DNA of 64,000 bases, taken from the NCBI GenBank assembly GCA_000980375.1, contig LARD01000019.1, positions 1 to 64,000 of the forward strand, written 5' to 3'. The position numbers were made by a program, and so were the translations under genes. The number at the start of each line of letters is the position of its first letter. Positions within the stretch are counted from its first letter, which is position 1. A model generated the notes under the pieces. The model did not search any database, was not told the origin of the DNA, and saw only the letters and a list, made by a program, of their open reading frames with translations. Shown here one piece after another: positions 16,979-26,280 of the stretch. The DNA comes from Clostridium sp. K4410.MGS-306. Its GTDB lineage: Bacteria; Cyanobacteriota; Vampirovibrionia; Gastranaerophilales; Gastranaerophilaceae.

Positions 16979-18967
16979 ATGACAACTATCGAACAAAAAA
17001 CTGTCAATGCAATACGCATTCTGGCAGCAGACGCAATTCAAAAAGCTAATTCAGGACATCCGGGTTTACCGTTGGGCGCTGCACCTATGGCTTATGAACT
17101 GTTTAGCAAATATCTCAATTTTAACTATCAAAACCCTTCATGGCTGAACAGAGACCGATTTATTTTGTCCGCAGGACATGGTTCTGCACTTTTGTATGCG
17201 TTGAATCATTTATTTGGCTGCGGTTTGACTATAGATGATATTAAAAATTTCAGACAATGGGGCTCTAAAACTCCCGGACATCCGGAATATGCTCATACCC
17301 CGTTTGTTGAAGCCACTACAGGACCGCTCGGGGCAGGCATGGGTATGGCAGTGGGTATGGCTATGGCCGAGGCTCATCTTGCATCTGTTTTTAACAGACC
17401 TGACTTTCCGATTGTAGACAATTATACTTATGTGCTCGGCGGAGACGGTTGTATGATGGAAGGCTTGTCGTCAGAAGCTTTTTCTATTGCCGGCTGTTTA
17501 AAATTAAATAAGCTTATTGTAATTTATGACAGTAACAAAATCACTATCGAAGGCTCTACAGACCTTACGTTTACGGAAAATGTAGAAAAACGTATGCAGT
17601 CCTTTGGCTTCCATACAATTACCGTAGAAGACGGCAACGATCTCGAAAAAATCGGCAAAGCTATTGAAGAGGCAAAAGCACAAAAGGATAAACCTTCATT
17701 TATTACAGTAAAAACTCAAATCGGATACGGCTGTCCGGCAAAACAGGGCAAGGCAAACTCTCATGGAGAGCCTCTCGGCGTTGATAATGTGGCCGAGCTT
17801 AGAAAAACGCTTTGCTGGGAATACGATGAACCTTTCTTTGTGAGCGAAGATGTTTACGAAAACTGTAAAAAAATTGCAGATGAAAAAGCTAAAAAAGAAG
17901 ACGAATGGAACAAGTTATTTGAAAAATACTGCATAAAATATCCCGAAATGAAAAACCTCTGGGACAAATACCACTGCGAAATTGATGAAGATACTCTCTT
18001 TAACAATGCGGATTTTTGGGCTTGCGAAGATAAACCCGAGGCAACAAGAAGTACTTCCGGTAATATATTAAATAAAGTAAAATCGTTGATACCAAACTTG
18101 CTTGGCGGCAGTGCTGATTTAGGCCCTTCAAATAAAACTTATCTTAAAGACGAAGGCGACTTGTGCTCACAAAACTATTCAGGCAGAAACATTCATTTTG
18201 GCGTAAGAGAACAGGCAATGGCTGCTGTGGCTAACGGTATGGCTCTTTATGGAGGTTTGAAAACGTATGTTGCTACATTTTTTGTGTTTAGTGATTACTT
18301 AAAACCAATGGCAAGGCTTTCCTCCCTGATGGAGCTTCCTGTGACATATGTGTTTACACACGATAGCATAGGTGTTGGTGAAGACGGGCCTACGCACCAG
18401 CCTGTTGAACAGCTTGCAATGCTTCGTTCTATGCCTAACTTTATTACTTATCGTCCGGCTGATGCTACAGAAACTGCTGCGGGGTGGTACATTGCTCTTA
18501 CCAGCAAAAAAACTCCTGTGGGGCTTGTTTTGACAAGGCAGAATATTTCAAAATGCCGCAGCTCCAACAAAGATGCAGCGCTCAAAGGCGGGTATATTAT
18601 AGAAAAAGAAACAAAAAATATGCCGGATGGAATTATCATTGCAACAGGCTCTGAAGTTGAGCTTGCGATAAAAGCAAGAGAAGAGCTGTTAAAAGACAAT
18701 ATTGACGTAAGAGTTGTTAGTATGCCTTCTGTAGAGCTTTTTGACATGCAGTCCGAGGAATACAAACAGAGCGTGCTTCCTGATAATGTAAGAAAACGCC
18801 TTGTTGTGGAAGCTTTGTCCTCTTTTGGCTGGGGCAAATATGCCGGTCTAGACGGCAAGACCATTACAATGGATACGTTTGGCGCTTCTGCTCCGGCAAA
18901 AGTTCTGTTTGAAAAATTCGGCTTTACTGTAGAAAACATAGTTAATACTATGAAATCTATTGTTTAG
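16979..18967 (+). CDS. tkt: Transketolase
   Basis: Moves two-carbon units between sugar phosphates in the pentose phosphate pathway. Thiamine diphosphate binding is shown by LGGDGCMMEG and the following 25-30 residues ending in YDSNKI; the catalytic Glu lies in REQAMAAVANG, and HPEYAHTPFVEATTGPLGAG is the substrate-side signature. Full length at 662 residues. Strong AGAAGGGG ribosome site. No neighbour in the pathway is adjacent. Confidence 0.96.
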   Translation: MTTIEQKTVNAIRILAADAIQKANSGHPGLPLGAAPMAYELFSKYLNFNYQNPSWLNRDRFILSAGHGSALLYALNHLFGCGLTIDDIKNFRQWGSKTPGHPEYAHTPFVEATTGPLGAGMGMAVGMAMAEAHLASVFNRPDFPIVDNYTYVLGGDGCMMEGLSSEAFSIAGCLKLNKLIVIYDSNKITIEGSTDLTFTENVEKRMQSFGFHTITVEDGNDLEKIGKAIEEAKAQKDKPSFITVKTQIGYGCPAKQGKANSHGEPLGVDNVAELRKTLCWEYDEPFFVSEDVYENCKKIADEKAKKEDEWNKLFEKYCIKYPEMKNLWDKYHCEIDEDTLFNNADFWACEDKPEATRSTSGNILNKVKSLIPNLLGGSADLGPSNKTYLKDEGDLCSQNYSGRNIHFGVREQAMAAVANGMALYGGLKTYVATFFVFSDYLKPMARLSSLMELPVTYVFTHDSIGVGEDGPTHQPVEQLAMLRSMPNFITYRPADATETAAGWYIALTSKKTPVGLVLTRQNISKCRSSNKDAALKGGYIIEKETKNMPDGIIIATGSEVELAIKAREELLKDNIDVRVVSMPSVELFDMQSEEYKQSVLPDNVRKRLVVEALSSFGWGKYAGLDGKTITMDTFGASAPAKVLFEKFGFTVENIVNTMKSIV

Positions 18968-18993
18968 TTACAAAATGTTTTCAGTCTTTTTGA

Positions 18994-19049
18994 TTTCCTG
19001 TGTATTTATGCAAAAATAGGATTATTACCTATTTATGATACACAGGAAA
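18994..19049 (+). promoter_or_regulatory. Large leader hairpin sequestering the ABC-F ribosome site
   Basis: A 12-bp perfect inverted repeat (18994-19005 with 19038-19049) encloses a second 7-bp stem (19014-19020 with 19028-19034). The 3' outer arm contains AGGAA (19044-19048), the Shine-Dalgarno of the ABC-F gene starting at 19058, so folding would block translation. An 8-codon ORF starts at ATG 19035 (MIHRKPKL), and its TGA overlaps the ABC-F ATG. A still shorter ORF, M-Q-K-stop, begins at 19008. There is no T tract after the stem, so it is not a normal terminator. Confidence 0.6.
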
Positions 19050-19057
19050 CCGAAATT

Positions 19058-20686
19058 ATGATAACAACAAGTAAATTGACAGTACGATTCGGCTCGCAGA
19101 CTCTTTTTGAAAACGTAAACATAAAATTTGTACCGGGTCATTGCTATGGCGTAATCGGTGCTAACGGTGCAGGTAAATCAACTCTGTTAAGAGTAATTGC
19201 AGGCGATGTTGAACCTACCTCAGGAGAAGTTCATATCCAGAAGGGTATGAGAATTGCCGTGCTCAAACAAAACCACTTTGCTTATGACGAATTTCCCGTA
19301 ATAGAAACTGTTATTATGGGCCATAAAAGACTCTATGATGTAATGAAAGAAAAAGAGGCGCTTTATGCAAAACCCGATTTCAACGACGAAGACGGAATGA
19401 AGGTGTCGGAGCTGGAAACAGAATTTGCGGAGCTGGACGGATGGCAGGCAGAGTCTCAGGCTGCTTCTTTGTTGAGCGATTTAGGTATTGAAGATGCAAA
19501 ACATTACCAGCTGATGAGCGAGCTTACAGGCAGTGAAAAAGTTAGAGTCCTTTTGGCACAGGCATTGTTCGGCAATCCTGATATTTTGCTTCTGGACGAG
19601 CCGACAAACCACCTTGATATTACCACTATCAAATGGCTGGAAGAATTTTTGATTAATTTTCAAAATACGGTTATTGTTGTTTCTCACGATAGAAACTTTC
19701 TTGATAATGTTTGTACGCACATTGCAGATATTGATTACCAGAATATCCAGCTTTATACAGGCAACTATTCGTTCTGGGCACAGGCAAGCCAGCTGATACA
19801 AAAGCAAAAAGAAGAGCAAAACAAGAAAACCGAAGAAAAAATGGAAGAATTAAAAGCATTTATTGCAAGATTCTCCGCCAATGCTTCAAAAGCTGCTCAG
19901 GCAACTTCAAGAAAAAATATGCTTGATAAATTGACACTGGAAGATATCAAACCTTCATCTAGAAAATTCCCCCGCATTCGTTTTAATTATCAAAAAATGC
20001 CGGGTAAAGATGTTTTGCACGTTGAAAAACTCAACAAAACAGTAGATGGAGAGCTGCTTTTAAAGAATTTTTCCATGGATGTGTATAAAGGTGACAAAAT
20101 TGCTTTTCTAAGCAAAGACCCGCTTATTATAACAACACTGTTTCAAATTCTTGCAGGTGAGCTTGAGCCTGATTCTGGCAAGGTTGAATGGGGTGTGACA
20201 GCTACAAAGTCTTACTTCCCAAAAGATAACAATGCCTATTTTGATACAAAACTAAGCCTTATTGATTGGCTTCGCCAGTACTCTGAGGAACAGCACATAA
20301 GTTTTATCAGAGGGTATCTTGGCAGAATGCTTTTCTCCGGTGAAGAATCTGAAAAAAGTGCAAACGTTCTCTCCGGTGGAGAAAAGGTTCGCTGCATGCT
20401 GGCTAAAATGATGATTGCAGAAGCCAACGTGTTGATTTTTGATGAACCGACAAACCACCTTGATTTGGAAGCTATTACCGCTTTGAATAACTCGTTGATT
20501 GATTTTAACGGCACAGTGCTGTTTACGTCTCAAGATCATCAGTTTATACAAACAGTTGCTGATAGAATCATTGAAGTCTCTCCAAACGGCTGGATAGAAT
20601 CTCATTATAAATATGAAGAATATATGATGAATCCTGAAATGAAAAAGAAAAGAGACATGTTATACAAAGATATGGTCAAAAAATAA
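19058..20686 (+). CDS. ABC-F family ribosome-associated ATPase
   Basis: A soluble protein with two ATPase domains and no membrane part, the type that acts at the ribosomal E site in translation control or antibiotic protection. Domain 1 has Walker A GANGAGKST, a signature altered to LTGSEKVR and Walker B ILLLDEPTNHLD. The linker (about residues 245-290) is a charged helical pair. Domain 2 lacks a normal Walker A (LSKDPLIITTLF) but keeps LSGGEKVR and IFDEPTNHLD. The degenerate domain 2 is known in one ABC-F clade. Its start lies behind a leader hairpin. Confidence 0.92.
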   Translation: MITTSKLTVRFGSQTLFENVNIKFVPGHCYGVIGANGAGKSTLLRVIAGDVEPTSGEVHIQKGMRIAVLKQNHFAYDEFPVIETVIMGHKRLYDVMKEKEALYAKPDFNDEDGMKVSELETEFAELDGWQAESQAASLLSDLGIEDAKHYQLMSELTGSEKVRVLLAQALFGNPDILLLDEPTNHLDITTIKWLEEFLINFQNTVIVVSHDRNFLDNVCTHIADIDYQNIQLYTGNYSFWAQASQLIQKQKEEQNKKTEEKMEELKAFIARFSANASKAAQATSRKNMLDKLTLEDIKPSSRKFPRIRFNYQKMPGKDVLHVEKLNKTVDGELLLKNFSMDVYKGDKIAFLSKDPLIITTLFQILAGELEPDSGKVEWGVTATKSYFPKDNNAYFDTKLSLIDWLRQYSEEQHISFIRGYLGRMLFSGEESEKSANVLSGGEKVRCMLAKMMIAEANVLIFDEPTNHLDLEAITALNNSLIDFNGTVLFTSQDHQFIQTVADRIIEVSPNGWIESHYKYEEYMMNPEMKKKRDMLYKDMVKK

Positions 20687-20691
20687 GCACT

Positions 20692-20723
20692 AAAAAACCT
20701 CTCTTTTATAAGAGAGGTTTTTT
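20692..20723. terminator. Bidirectional terminator
   Basis: A 14-bp stem (A-rich arm ending CCTCTCTT, with AAGAGAGG then Ts) and a 4-base loop. A/T tracts on both sides let it end both the ABC-F and the convergent hpf transcripts. Confidence 0.85.
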
Positions 20724-20738
20724 ACTTTTACAAATCTA

Positions 20739-21110
20739 TTATTCTGCAGAAGATTCAGCTTCCTCAACATCTTCTTCTAATTGTGCAGTTCTGATAGAAT
20801 CAAGTTTTGATTTACCTAAGTTTTTGTCTTTGAATTTTTTAACCTGTCTTGCCAGTTTGTCTGCAACGAGGTCGATGCTGGCATACATAGATTCTGCAGT
20901 CTCTGTAACGTGAACAGCACCTGTTGTAAGTTTGCAGGTTACTTCTGCAGTATGATTTTCTGCAACGCTGGGGTTTTTAATAACCGTAAGCATTACGTCA
21001 ATGCCTTCTATCTGGTCATAGTGAGTAGCCACTTTACCTATTTTTTCTTTGGCGTAAGCTTTAATTGCGTCTGTGATTTCAATATTTTTGCCGTTTACGT
21101 AGATGCGCAT
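20739..21110 (-). CDS. hpf: Ribosome hibernation-promoting factor, short form
   Basis: An S30AE/RaiA-type fold: MRIYVNGKNIEITDAIKAY, the DVMLTVIKN strand and the DKLARQVKKFKDK basic helix. It binds the small ribosomal subunit during slow growth. At 123 residues it lacks the C-terminal dimerisation domain of long HPF (LrtA in cyanobacteria); instead it ends in an acidic tail (EEDVEEAESSAE). Strong GGAGG ribosome site. Confidence 0.9.
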   Translation of the reverse strand: MRIYVNGKNIEITDAIKAYAKEKIGKVATHYDQIEGIDVMLTVIKNPSVAENHTAEVTCKLTTGAVHVTETAESMYASIDLVADKLARQVKKFKDKNLGKSKLDSIRTAQLEEDVEEAESSAE

Positions 21111-21132
21111 GTATTGCCTCCATATAATAATG

Positions 21133-21147
21133 ATACTTTCTAAGTAT
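21133..21147. promoter_or_regulatory. Inverted repeat in the hpf/GH13 divergent region
   Basis: ATACTT and AAGTAT with a 3-base centre, lying 23-37 bp upstream of the hpf start, in the likely hpf promoter. Could be an operator; no regulator is suggested. Confidence 0.3.
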
Positions 21148-21165
21148 ACCTCAACTCTTGTCCGG

Positions 21166-21194
21166 TTGCAATCGTCATATGAGTTTTGTATAAT
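21166..21194 (+). promoter_or_regulatory. Promoter of the exported GH13 gene
   Basis: TTGCAA (21166-21171), 17-bp spacer, TATAAT (21189-21194), 40 bp before the ATG at 21235. Confidence 0.65.
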
Positions 21195-21234
21195 CTACAG
21201 TGTTAATTTGTTGAGGAACGGGGTTTATAAATTT

Positions 21235-22824
21235 ATGAAAAAAACATTTTTAAAAATACTATCAACATTGCTTGTAACAGCAAGTCTTTCTATAGGAATG
21301 CCTTCTTTTGCGGCAATGAATAACGGTATATGGATTAATGACTTAAAAACATTATTCACAAGAAATCAGGCAATCATTCTGGCTATTAATATAAGAAGCT
21401 TTAACGCTGTAGATAAAAACGGAAATGACATTATTGAACCTGACAAAGGCGAAATTCCGGGTAATTTTGTAAACGCGATTGGAAGACTTGATGAAATCGC
21501 TTCACAAGGCATAAACACCATTCACCTTTTGCCGATAACTCCAGTAGGTAAGGTAAAAGCAATGGGTACAGCAGGTTCTTTATATGCAATATCTGATTTT
21601 ACAAAATTGAATCCTCAGCTTGATGACCCGTCTAATGATTTGACAGTCGAACAGGAAGCTAAAAAGTTTATCAATGAATGTCACAAAAGAAATATAAGAG
21701 TCATTGTTGATTTGCCAAGTTGCGGGTCTTATGATTTGTATTTGTCAAACCCCAATCTCTTTGTAACAGGTGCAGACGGAAAACCCGTTGTTCCTGCTGA
21801 TTGGACAGATGTAAGACTTTTTAAAGTTACAAATCCGGATGGTTCTTTAAACGACGAATTATTCATTCAATACAAAAAATTTGTGGACCTTGTTCAAAGA
21901 ATTGGTGCAGATGGCATAAGAGCCGATGTTGCAACCTCCAAAACCTTTGACTTCTGGCAGAAGCTTATTTCTTATGCCAGAGGAAATGACCCGCAGTTTT
22001 TATTCCTTGCAGAAGCTTCAGAAAGCTGGAGTCAGCCTGTAGCGCCAAATGCGCCTTTTACTCCTTATTACAAACTGCTTGAAGCAGGCTTTGACGGATG
22101 GTATGGCAGCTTTTTTGATTTTAAAGACTGGAAAACACAAGATAAATTTGAAAAACAGTTAAGTCTCATCAAAACCATAAAAAAAGAATTTGACGCAAAA
22201 AATCAACCAAAAGCCGTTATAGGCAGTTTTGCAACACATGATGAAATGTCTCCGATTATCACAGGCGGGATGCCGTTTGCTGATATGATTATCTGGCTGC
22301 AGGCTACTTTGCCCGTTAACTCTTATTTTGTTGATGGTTTCCAATCCGGAGACTCATACCAGTATCAATATGCAAATCAAAAAGCTGCAAAAACTTACAC
22401 CGATGATGATTATTATTATGTACACAAAGGAAAATTTGATATATTCAATTTTTCAAGAAAACCAGGATCTGTTAACAAAAGACTGCTGGCTGATTTTGGT
22501 ATAGCAAACAAATTTAAGATAATGGCGTCTGAAATTATAGACAAAGGTGACTTGTGTTTTCTAAAAACAAACAATGCTCATATCTTTGCTTACATGATAA
22601 ATTACAGATTTTCATCAATTCTTGTTGTGATAAACAAAGACCTTGTGTACAACAATTCTGTCAGTGTACCTGTAAAAGGGCTTAAAGAAACAGATATAAT
22701 TGTTCCTCTTGCATTTACCACAACACCCGGTATTGAAAAAGGAAAAATCAATGTTGATTTAAGACCCGGTGAAGCTACAGTCTTTATGATAAGCAGAGGC
22801 GGTGCTGCAAATAAAAAGAATTAG
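21235..22824 (+). CDS. Exported GH13 (alpha-amylase family) glycoside hydrolase
   Basis: Signal peptide residues 1-27 (SFA-A cut). The catalytic core is a GH13 barrel: GIRADVATSK supplies the nucleophile D231 with its Arg229, FLAEASESW the acid/base E260, and ATHDEM the third acid D336. Region I (VIVDLPSCGS) lacks the usual N-H. It should act on alpha-glucans in the periplasm or outside. Start 21235 chosen at the signal peptide; the frame upstream is non-coding. It overlaps the convergent peptidase gene by 4 bases. Confidence 0.85.
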   Translation: MKKTFLKILSTLLVTASLSIGMPSFAAMNNGIWINDLKTLFTRNQAIILAINIRSFNAVDKNGNDIIEPDKGEIPGNFVNAIGRLDEIASQGINTIHLLPITPVGKVKAMGTAGSLYAISDFTKLNPQLDDPSNDLTVEQEAKKFINECHKRNIRVIVDLPSCGSYDLYLSNPNLFVTGADGKPVVPADWTDVRLFKVTNPDGSLNDELFIQYKKFVDLVQRIGADGIRADVATSKTFDFWQKLISYARGNDPQFLFLAEASESWSQPVAPNAPFTPYYKLLEAGFDGWYGSFFDFKDWKTQDKFEKQLSLIKTIKKEFDAKNQPKAVIGSFATHDEMSPIITGGMPFADMIIWLQATLPVNSYFVDGFQSGDSYQYQYANQKAAKTYTDDDYYYVHKGKFDIFNFSRKPGSVNKRLLADFGIANKFKIMASEIIDKGDLCFLKTNNAHIFAYMINYRFSSILVVINKDLVYNNSVSVPVKGLKETDIIVPLAFTTTPGIEKGKINVDLRPGEATVFMISRGGAANKKN

Positions 22825-23474
22825 TATTCTTTTGCAAGATAATCAAAGATACCTTTATTAGTCTCCCAGAGTTTATCTTTGGGAGATTTTTCCGGTAATT
22901 CCAGAGTAATAGTTGGTATGTTTTTTTCAATTCCGCAATATGTACCAAAACTGCCCGGAGTTGGATAGCCTATTGATTCTTCCACTTTGTAGCCTGTTAT
23001 GTCTGAAATCTTTTGAGCTTCTGATTTTGCAGGGCCGTCATAATTCACTACGCTGTATGGTTCATGTAGGGTTATTATCAAATCAGGCACGTATCTTTCA
23101 ATTATGTATATTAAAAACTGTGTCTCAACTTCACTGGCTGGTTTTTCTCCCCCGAAAAAATCCCCTTTTTCTGTTAATTCCCAGTTTTTGGCAGGAAAAT
23201 TTCTGTTGAGATCAACATTGTTTGCATTTGTCCTTTTATTTTGAGCTTTTCCATCAGGGTTAAGACACGGGATAAACAAGAGCCTGTTTTTTGTTTCTGT
23301 TTTATTTGAAAGATAGCGGTTAATAATGTATTCGCCGTCAGGCTCGTCACCGTGAATAACACCTGCTATCAATACTGTTTTTTCATAGTCTCTGTCTTTT
23401 GGTTCTTGTTTTAAAAGTAATATCTCATTACCGTTTTTTGTGTTAATTTTAGCTTCTATGTCTGCAAATATCAT
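22821..23474 (-). CDS. M14 zinc carboxypeptidase/amidase family protein
   Basis: Zinc ligands HGDEPDGE (H-x-x-E type) and a downstream His in ITLHEP; NPDGKAQNKR, NVDLNRNFP and the catalytic Glu in ITLELPEKSP complete the M14 pattern. At 217 residues it is a compact form like MpaA murein tripeptide amidase, so recycling of wall peptides is a fair guess. No signal peptide. Its ATG overlaps the stop of the solute-binding protein gene, so they form an operon. Confidence 0.85.
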   Translation of the reverse strand: MIFADIEAKINTKNGNEILLLKQEPKDRDYEKTVLIAGVIHGDEPDGEYIINRYLSNKTETKNRLLFIPCLNPDGKAQNKRTNANNVDLNRNFPAKNWELTEKGDFFGGEKPASEVETQFLIYIIERYVPDLIITLHEPYSVVNYDGPAKSEAQKISDITGYKVEESIGYPTPGSFGTYCGIEKNIPTITLELPEKSPKDKLWETNKGIFDYLAKEY

Positions 23475-24733
23475 TTTTGGTCTTCCAGTCTTTTCCAGTT
23501 TTTTGCCGTATTTTCCAGCAATGTTTTTGTATCTGTTTTTGATAGTATAATTTGTTGAACAGCTGTGTTGAGCAAGGTAATTATTTCTTTGCGGTTGTTT
23601 TTAAATTTAACCTGTTTTTGCAGATTATTGAGTTGTTGAGCGCTCAGGTATCTGGCTTTTGATATGGTGTCATTGTTATTATATTGATTAAAATACGGGT
23701 CTTTTAAAGATTCGTTGTTAACAGGTAGAATGGTGGTAAGCTTTGCAAGCTCTACCTGATTATTTTTGTTTGTTAAAAACAGAGCAAATTTTAAAGCTGC
23801 TTCTTTGTTTTTTGCCCTTTGAGGAATTATAAGATTCATAACAGACACATCATATTTGCCGTTATCTCCGGTGAGCTGTTTTGATACATCAGTATCTTTA
23901 AATACCTGTGGGGCGTTTTCTTTTACTATATTTAAAAAATTTGCGCCGGATTGTATAAATGCAATCTGGCCGGACATATATTTTTCAAGAGCTTCCTGAT
24001 GATTTTGTGTAATTGATTCTTTTGGTATCAGGTCAGAGTTGTAAAGATATTTGTAATCATTGAATATTTTTACCGACTTATTTGAAACAAGTGACTCAGG
24101 AGTATTAATATTGTACTTGTTCAAGATTTTAAGCAATGTATCGTTTTCTGTAAGCGTTGGCATTGTAACGAATTTGCCTGTTTTTTCTTTTATTCTTGGC
24201 GCAAGTGCATTCATCTCATCGTAAGTCTTTGGAATAGAGGTTATGGCAGAATCATCAAGTATTTTTTTGTTGTAAAAAGTCAAAGATGAAGTTGCATAAA
24301 ACGGAATTGCATAACATTTGCCGTCTTGTTTCAGCATATCTATTATCAAAGGATTGTAGGCATTCAATTTATTACAATCAATGTAATGAAGAGCCTGTTT
24401 TTGAGCCAGTACACTTGAAAAGTCCGGGGTAAGATTCACAAGGTCAGGCGGTGTTGTGCTCAAAATAGAGGCAAGTGTTCTTTTTTCTCCTTCAGAGTAA
24501 GGTACGTCTATCCATTTTATTTTTATATCCGGGTTTTCTTTTTCAAACTGTTCAATCAACGGGTTCATGTAGTTGTTAAAAGTACCCATTTGTAAAGACC
24601 AAAAAACCACCTCTTTAGTAGTTTGTGCGGGTGTTTTTTGCTCTGTTTTTTGAGGTTTTGTTAAAAGATAAACTGCATCTATACAAATTAGACACACACA
24701 TAAAATTGCAATAATGATTTTTAAATTTTTCAT
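23471..24733 (-). CDS. Family 1 extracellular solute-binding protein
   Basis: About 420 residues. EVVFWSLQMGTFNNYMNPLIEQFEKENPDIKIKW, given here only in part as EVVFWSLQMG, is the start of a sugar-type periplasmic binding domain; DLVNLTPDFS and AIPFYATSS follow. A hydrophobic N-terminal segment (residues 4-26) anchors it; there is no clear lipobox. No ABC permease or ATPase lies nearby, so it is an orphan here. It is co-transcribed with the M14 peptidase and convergent with the exported GH13 enzyme. AAGAAGGGG ribosome site. Confidence 0.85.
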   Translation of the reverse strand: MKNLKIIIAILCVCLICIDAVYLLTKPQKTEQKTPAQTTKEVVFWSLQMGTFNNYMNPLIEQFEKENPDIKIKWIDVPYSEGEKRTLASILSTTPPDLVNLTPDFSSVLAQKQALHYIDCNKLNAYNPLIIDMLKQDGKCYAIPFYATSSLTFYNKKILDDSAITSIPKTYDEMNALAPRIKEKTGKFVTMPTLTENDTLLKILNKYNINTPESLVSNKSVKIFNDYKYLYNSDLIPKESITQNHQEALEKYMSGQIAFIQSGANFLNIVKENAPQVFKDTDVSKQLTGDNGKYDVSVMNLIIPQRAKNKEAALKFALFLTNKNNQVELAKLTTILPVNNESLKDPYFNQYNNNDTISKARYLSAQQLNNLQKQVKFKNNRKEIITLLNTAVQQIILSKTDTKTLLENTAKNWKRLEDQK

Positions 24734-24772
24734 ACAAGCCCCTTCTTAGGTTAAATTATATAAAATACTTTG

Positions 24773-24801
24773 TTGACACGCAACTCGCTAAACCTTAACA
24801 T
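24773..24801 (+). promoter_or_regulatory. Promoter of gcvPB
   Basis: TTGACA (24773-24778), 17-bp spacer, TAACAT (24796-24801), about 25 bp before the gcvPB ATG. No glycine riboswitch fits the short leader. Confidence 0.6.
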
Positions 24802-24826
24802 AATATTATTAAGGAGAAGGTACAGG

Positions 24827-26278
24827 ATGAATAATTCTACAAAAGTAATTTTTGAAAAATCAATAAAAGGTATGACAGGGATTTCTCTAACTGATGAGGA
24901 GCTTTCTTTAGACTTTATCAGGCCGCAGTTTTTAAGAAAAGAACCTGCTGTTTTGCCTGAGGTTTCCGAGCTTGAAGCAATGAGACATTTTAAAGAGCTG
25001 TCAGACAAGAATTTTTGTGTAGAATCAGGATTTTATCCTCTTGGTTCCTGTACAATGAAATACAACCCAAAAGTCAATGAATACCTTGCTTCATTGGATG
25101 GGTTTGCCAATCTTCATCCGCTGCAGGCCGATGAAGACGCTCAAGGCGCTCTTGAATTGATGTTTAAGCTTCAAGAATGTTTAAAAGAAATTACGGGTAT
25201 GGATGCAGTTACTTTTCAACCATCAGCAGGCGCGCACGGTGAGCTTTGCGGGATGATGATTGTAAAACAGTATTTTAAGAAAAAAGACGATTTAAAACGT
25301 AAAAAAGTAATTGTTCCTGATTCTGCACACGGCACAAATCCGGCTTCGGCAGGCATGTGCGGATTTGATATCTTGAAAGTGGATAGTAATGAAAAAGGTC
25401 AGGTAGATGTTGAACATCTTAAAAAACTTTTTGAAGAAAATGACGGCGAAGTTGCTGCAATGATGATGACAAACCCTAATACCCTCGGGTTGTTCGAAGA
25501 AAATATTCTTGAAATTTCTAAACTTGCTCATGAAAAAGGCGCGCTTCTTTATTATGACGGAGCAAATCTTAATGCAATTATGGGGATTACAAATCCGAGA
25601 TTAATGGGTTTTGATATTGTGCATTTGAATTTGCATAAAACTTTTGCCACTCCTCACGGGGGAGGCGGTCCGGGTGCAGGGCCTGTTGGTGTTGCTGATT
25701 TTCTTAAAGGATTTTTGCCTGTTCCCCTCATCTGTTTTGACGGACAAAAATATTATAGAAAGTATGATCTGCCGGACACAATTGGAAAAGTAAAAGAATT
25801 TCAGGGCAATTTTTCCGTACTGGTGAAAGCATACGCCTATATTCTTATGAGAGGAAAAACTCTTAAAGATGCTTCTTGTGATGCTGTATTAAATGCAAAT
25901 TACCTGAAAGAAAAACTTAAAGATTATTATGATTTGCCTTACGATTTTACTTGTATGCATGAGTTTGTTCTTTCCGGTGACCGCCAAAAAGCTGACGGTG
26001 TGCACACGTTAGAAATAGCAAAGAGGTTAATGGATTATAAATTCCACCCGCCTACAGTCTATTTCCCTTTAATTGTGTCGGAAGCTATGATGATTGAGCC
26101 TACAGAATCTGAAAATAAAGCACGACTTGATGATTTTGCTGATGTTATGATAAAAATAGCCAATGAAGTAAAGACTTCACCGCAAAATGTTCTTGACGCT
26201 CCTCACACCACACCTGTGAAAAGGGTGGATGAGACAAATGCAGCAAGGCACCTTGATTTGAGATATAAGAAAGATTAA
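24827..26278 (+). CDS. gcvPB: Glycine dehydrogenase (decarboxylating) subunit 2
   Basis: The PLP-binding half of the split P-protein of the glycine cleavage system. HKTFATPHGGGGPG holds the PLP lysine; FYPLGSCTMKYNP and QPSAGAHGE are family signatures. Start 24827 has AAGGAGAAGG upstream. GcvPA, GcvT and GcvH are not in this window, so the gene is separated from its partners. Confidence 0.95.
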   Translation: MNNSTKVIFEKSIKGMTGISLTDEELSLDFIRPQFLRKEPAVLPEVSELEAMRHFKELSDKNFCVESGFYPLGSCTMKYNPKVNEYLASLDGFANLHPLQADEDAQGALELMFKLQECLKEITGMDAVTFQPSAGAHGELCGMMIVKQYFKKKDDLKRKKVIVPDSAHGTNPASAGMCGFDILKVDSNEKGQVDVEHLKKLFEENDGEVAAMMMTNPNTLGLFEENILEISKLAHEKGALLYYDGANLNAIMGITNPRLMGFDIVHLNLHKTFATPHGGGGPGAGPVGVADFLKGFLPVPLICFDGQKYYRKYDLPDTIGKVKEFQGNFSVLVKAYAYILMRGKTLKDASCDAVLNANYLKEKLKDYYDLPYDFTCMHEFVLSGDRQKADGVHTLEIAKRLMDYKFHPPTVYFPLIVSEAMMIEPTESENKARLDDFADVMIKIANEVKTSPQNVLDAPHTTPVKRVDETNAARHLDLRYKKD

Positions 26279-26280
26279 AT

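Noticed and set aside
24734..24826. Glycine riboswitch ahead of gcvPB
   Set aside because: Only about 25 bases separate the predicted promoter and the start, too short for the aptamer.
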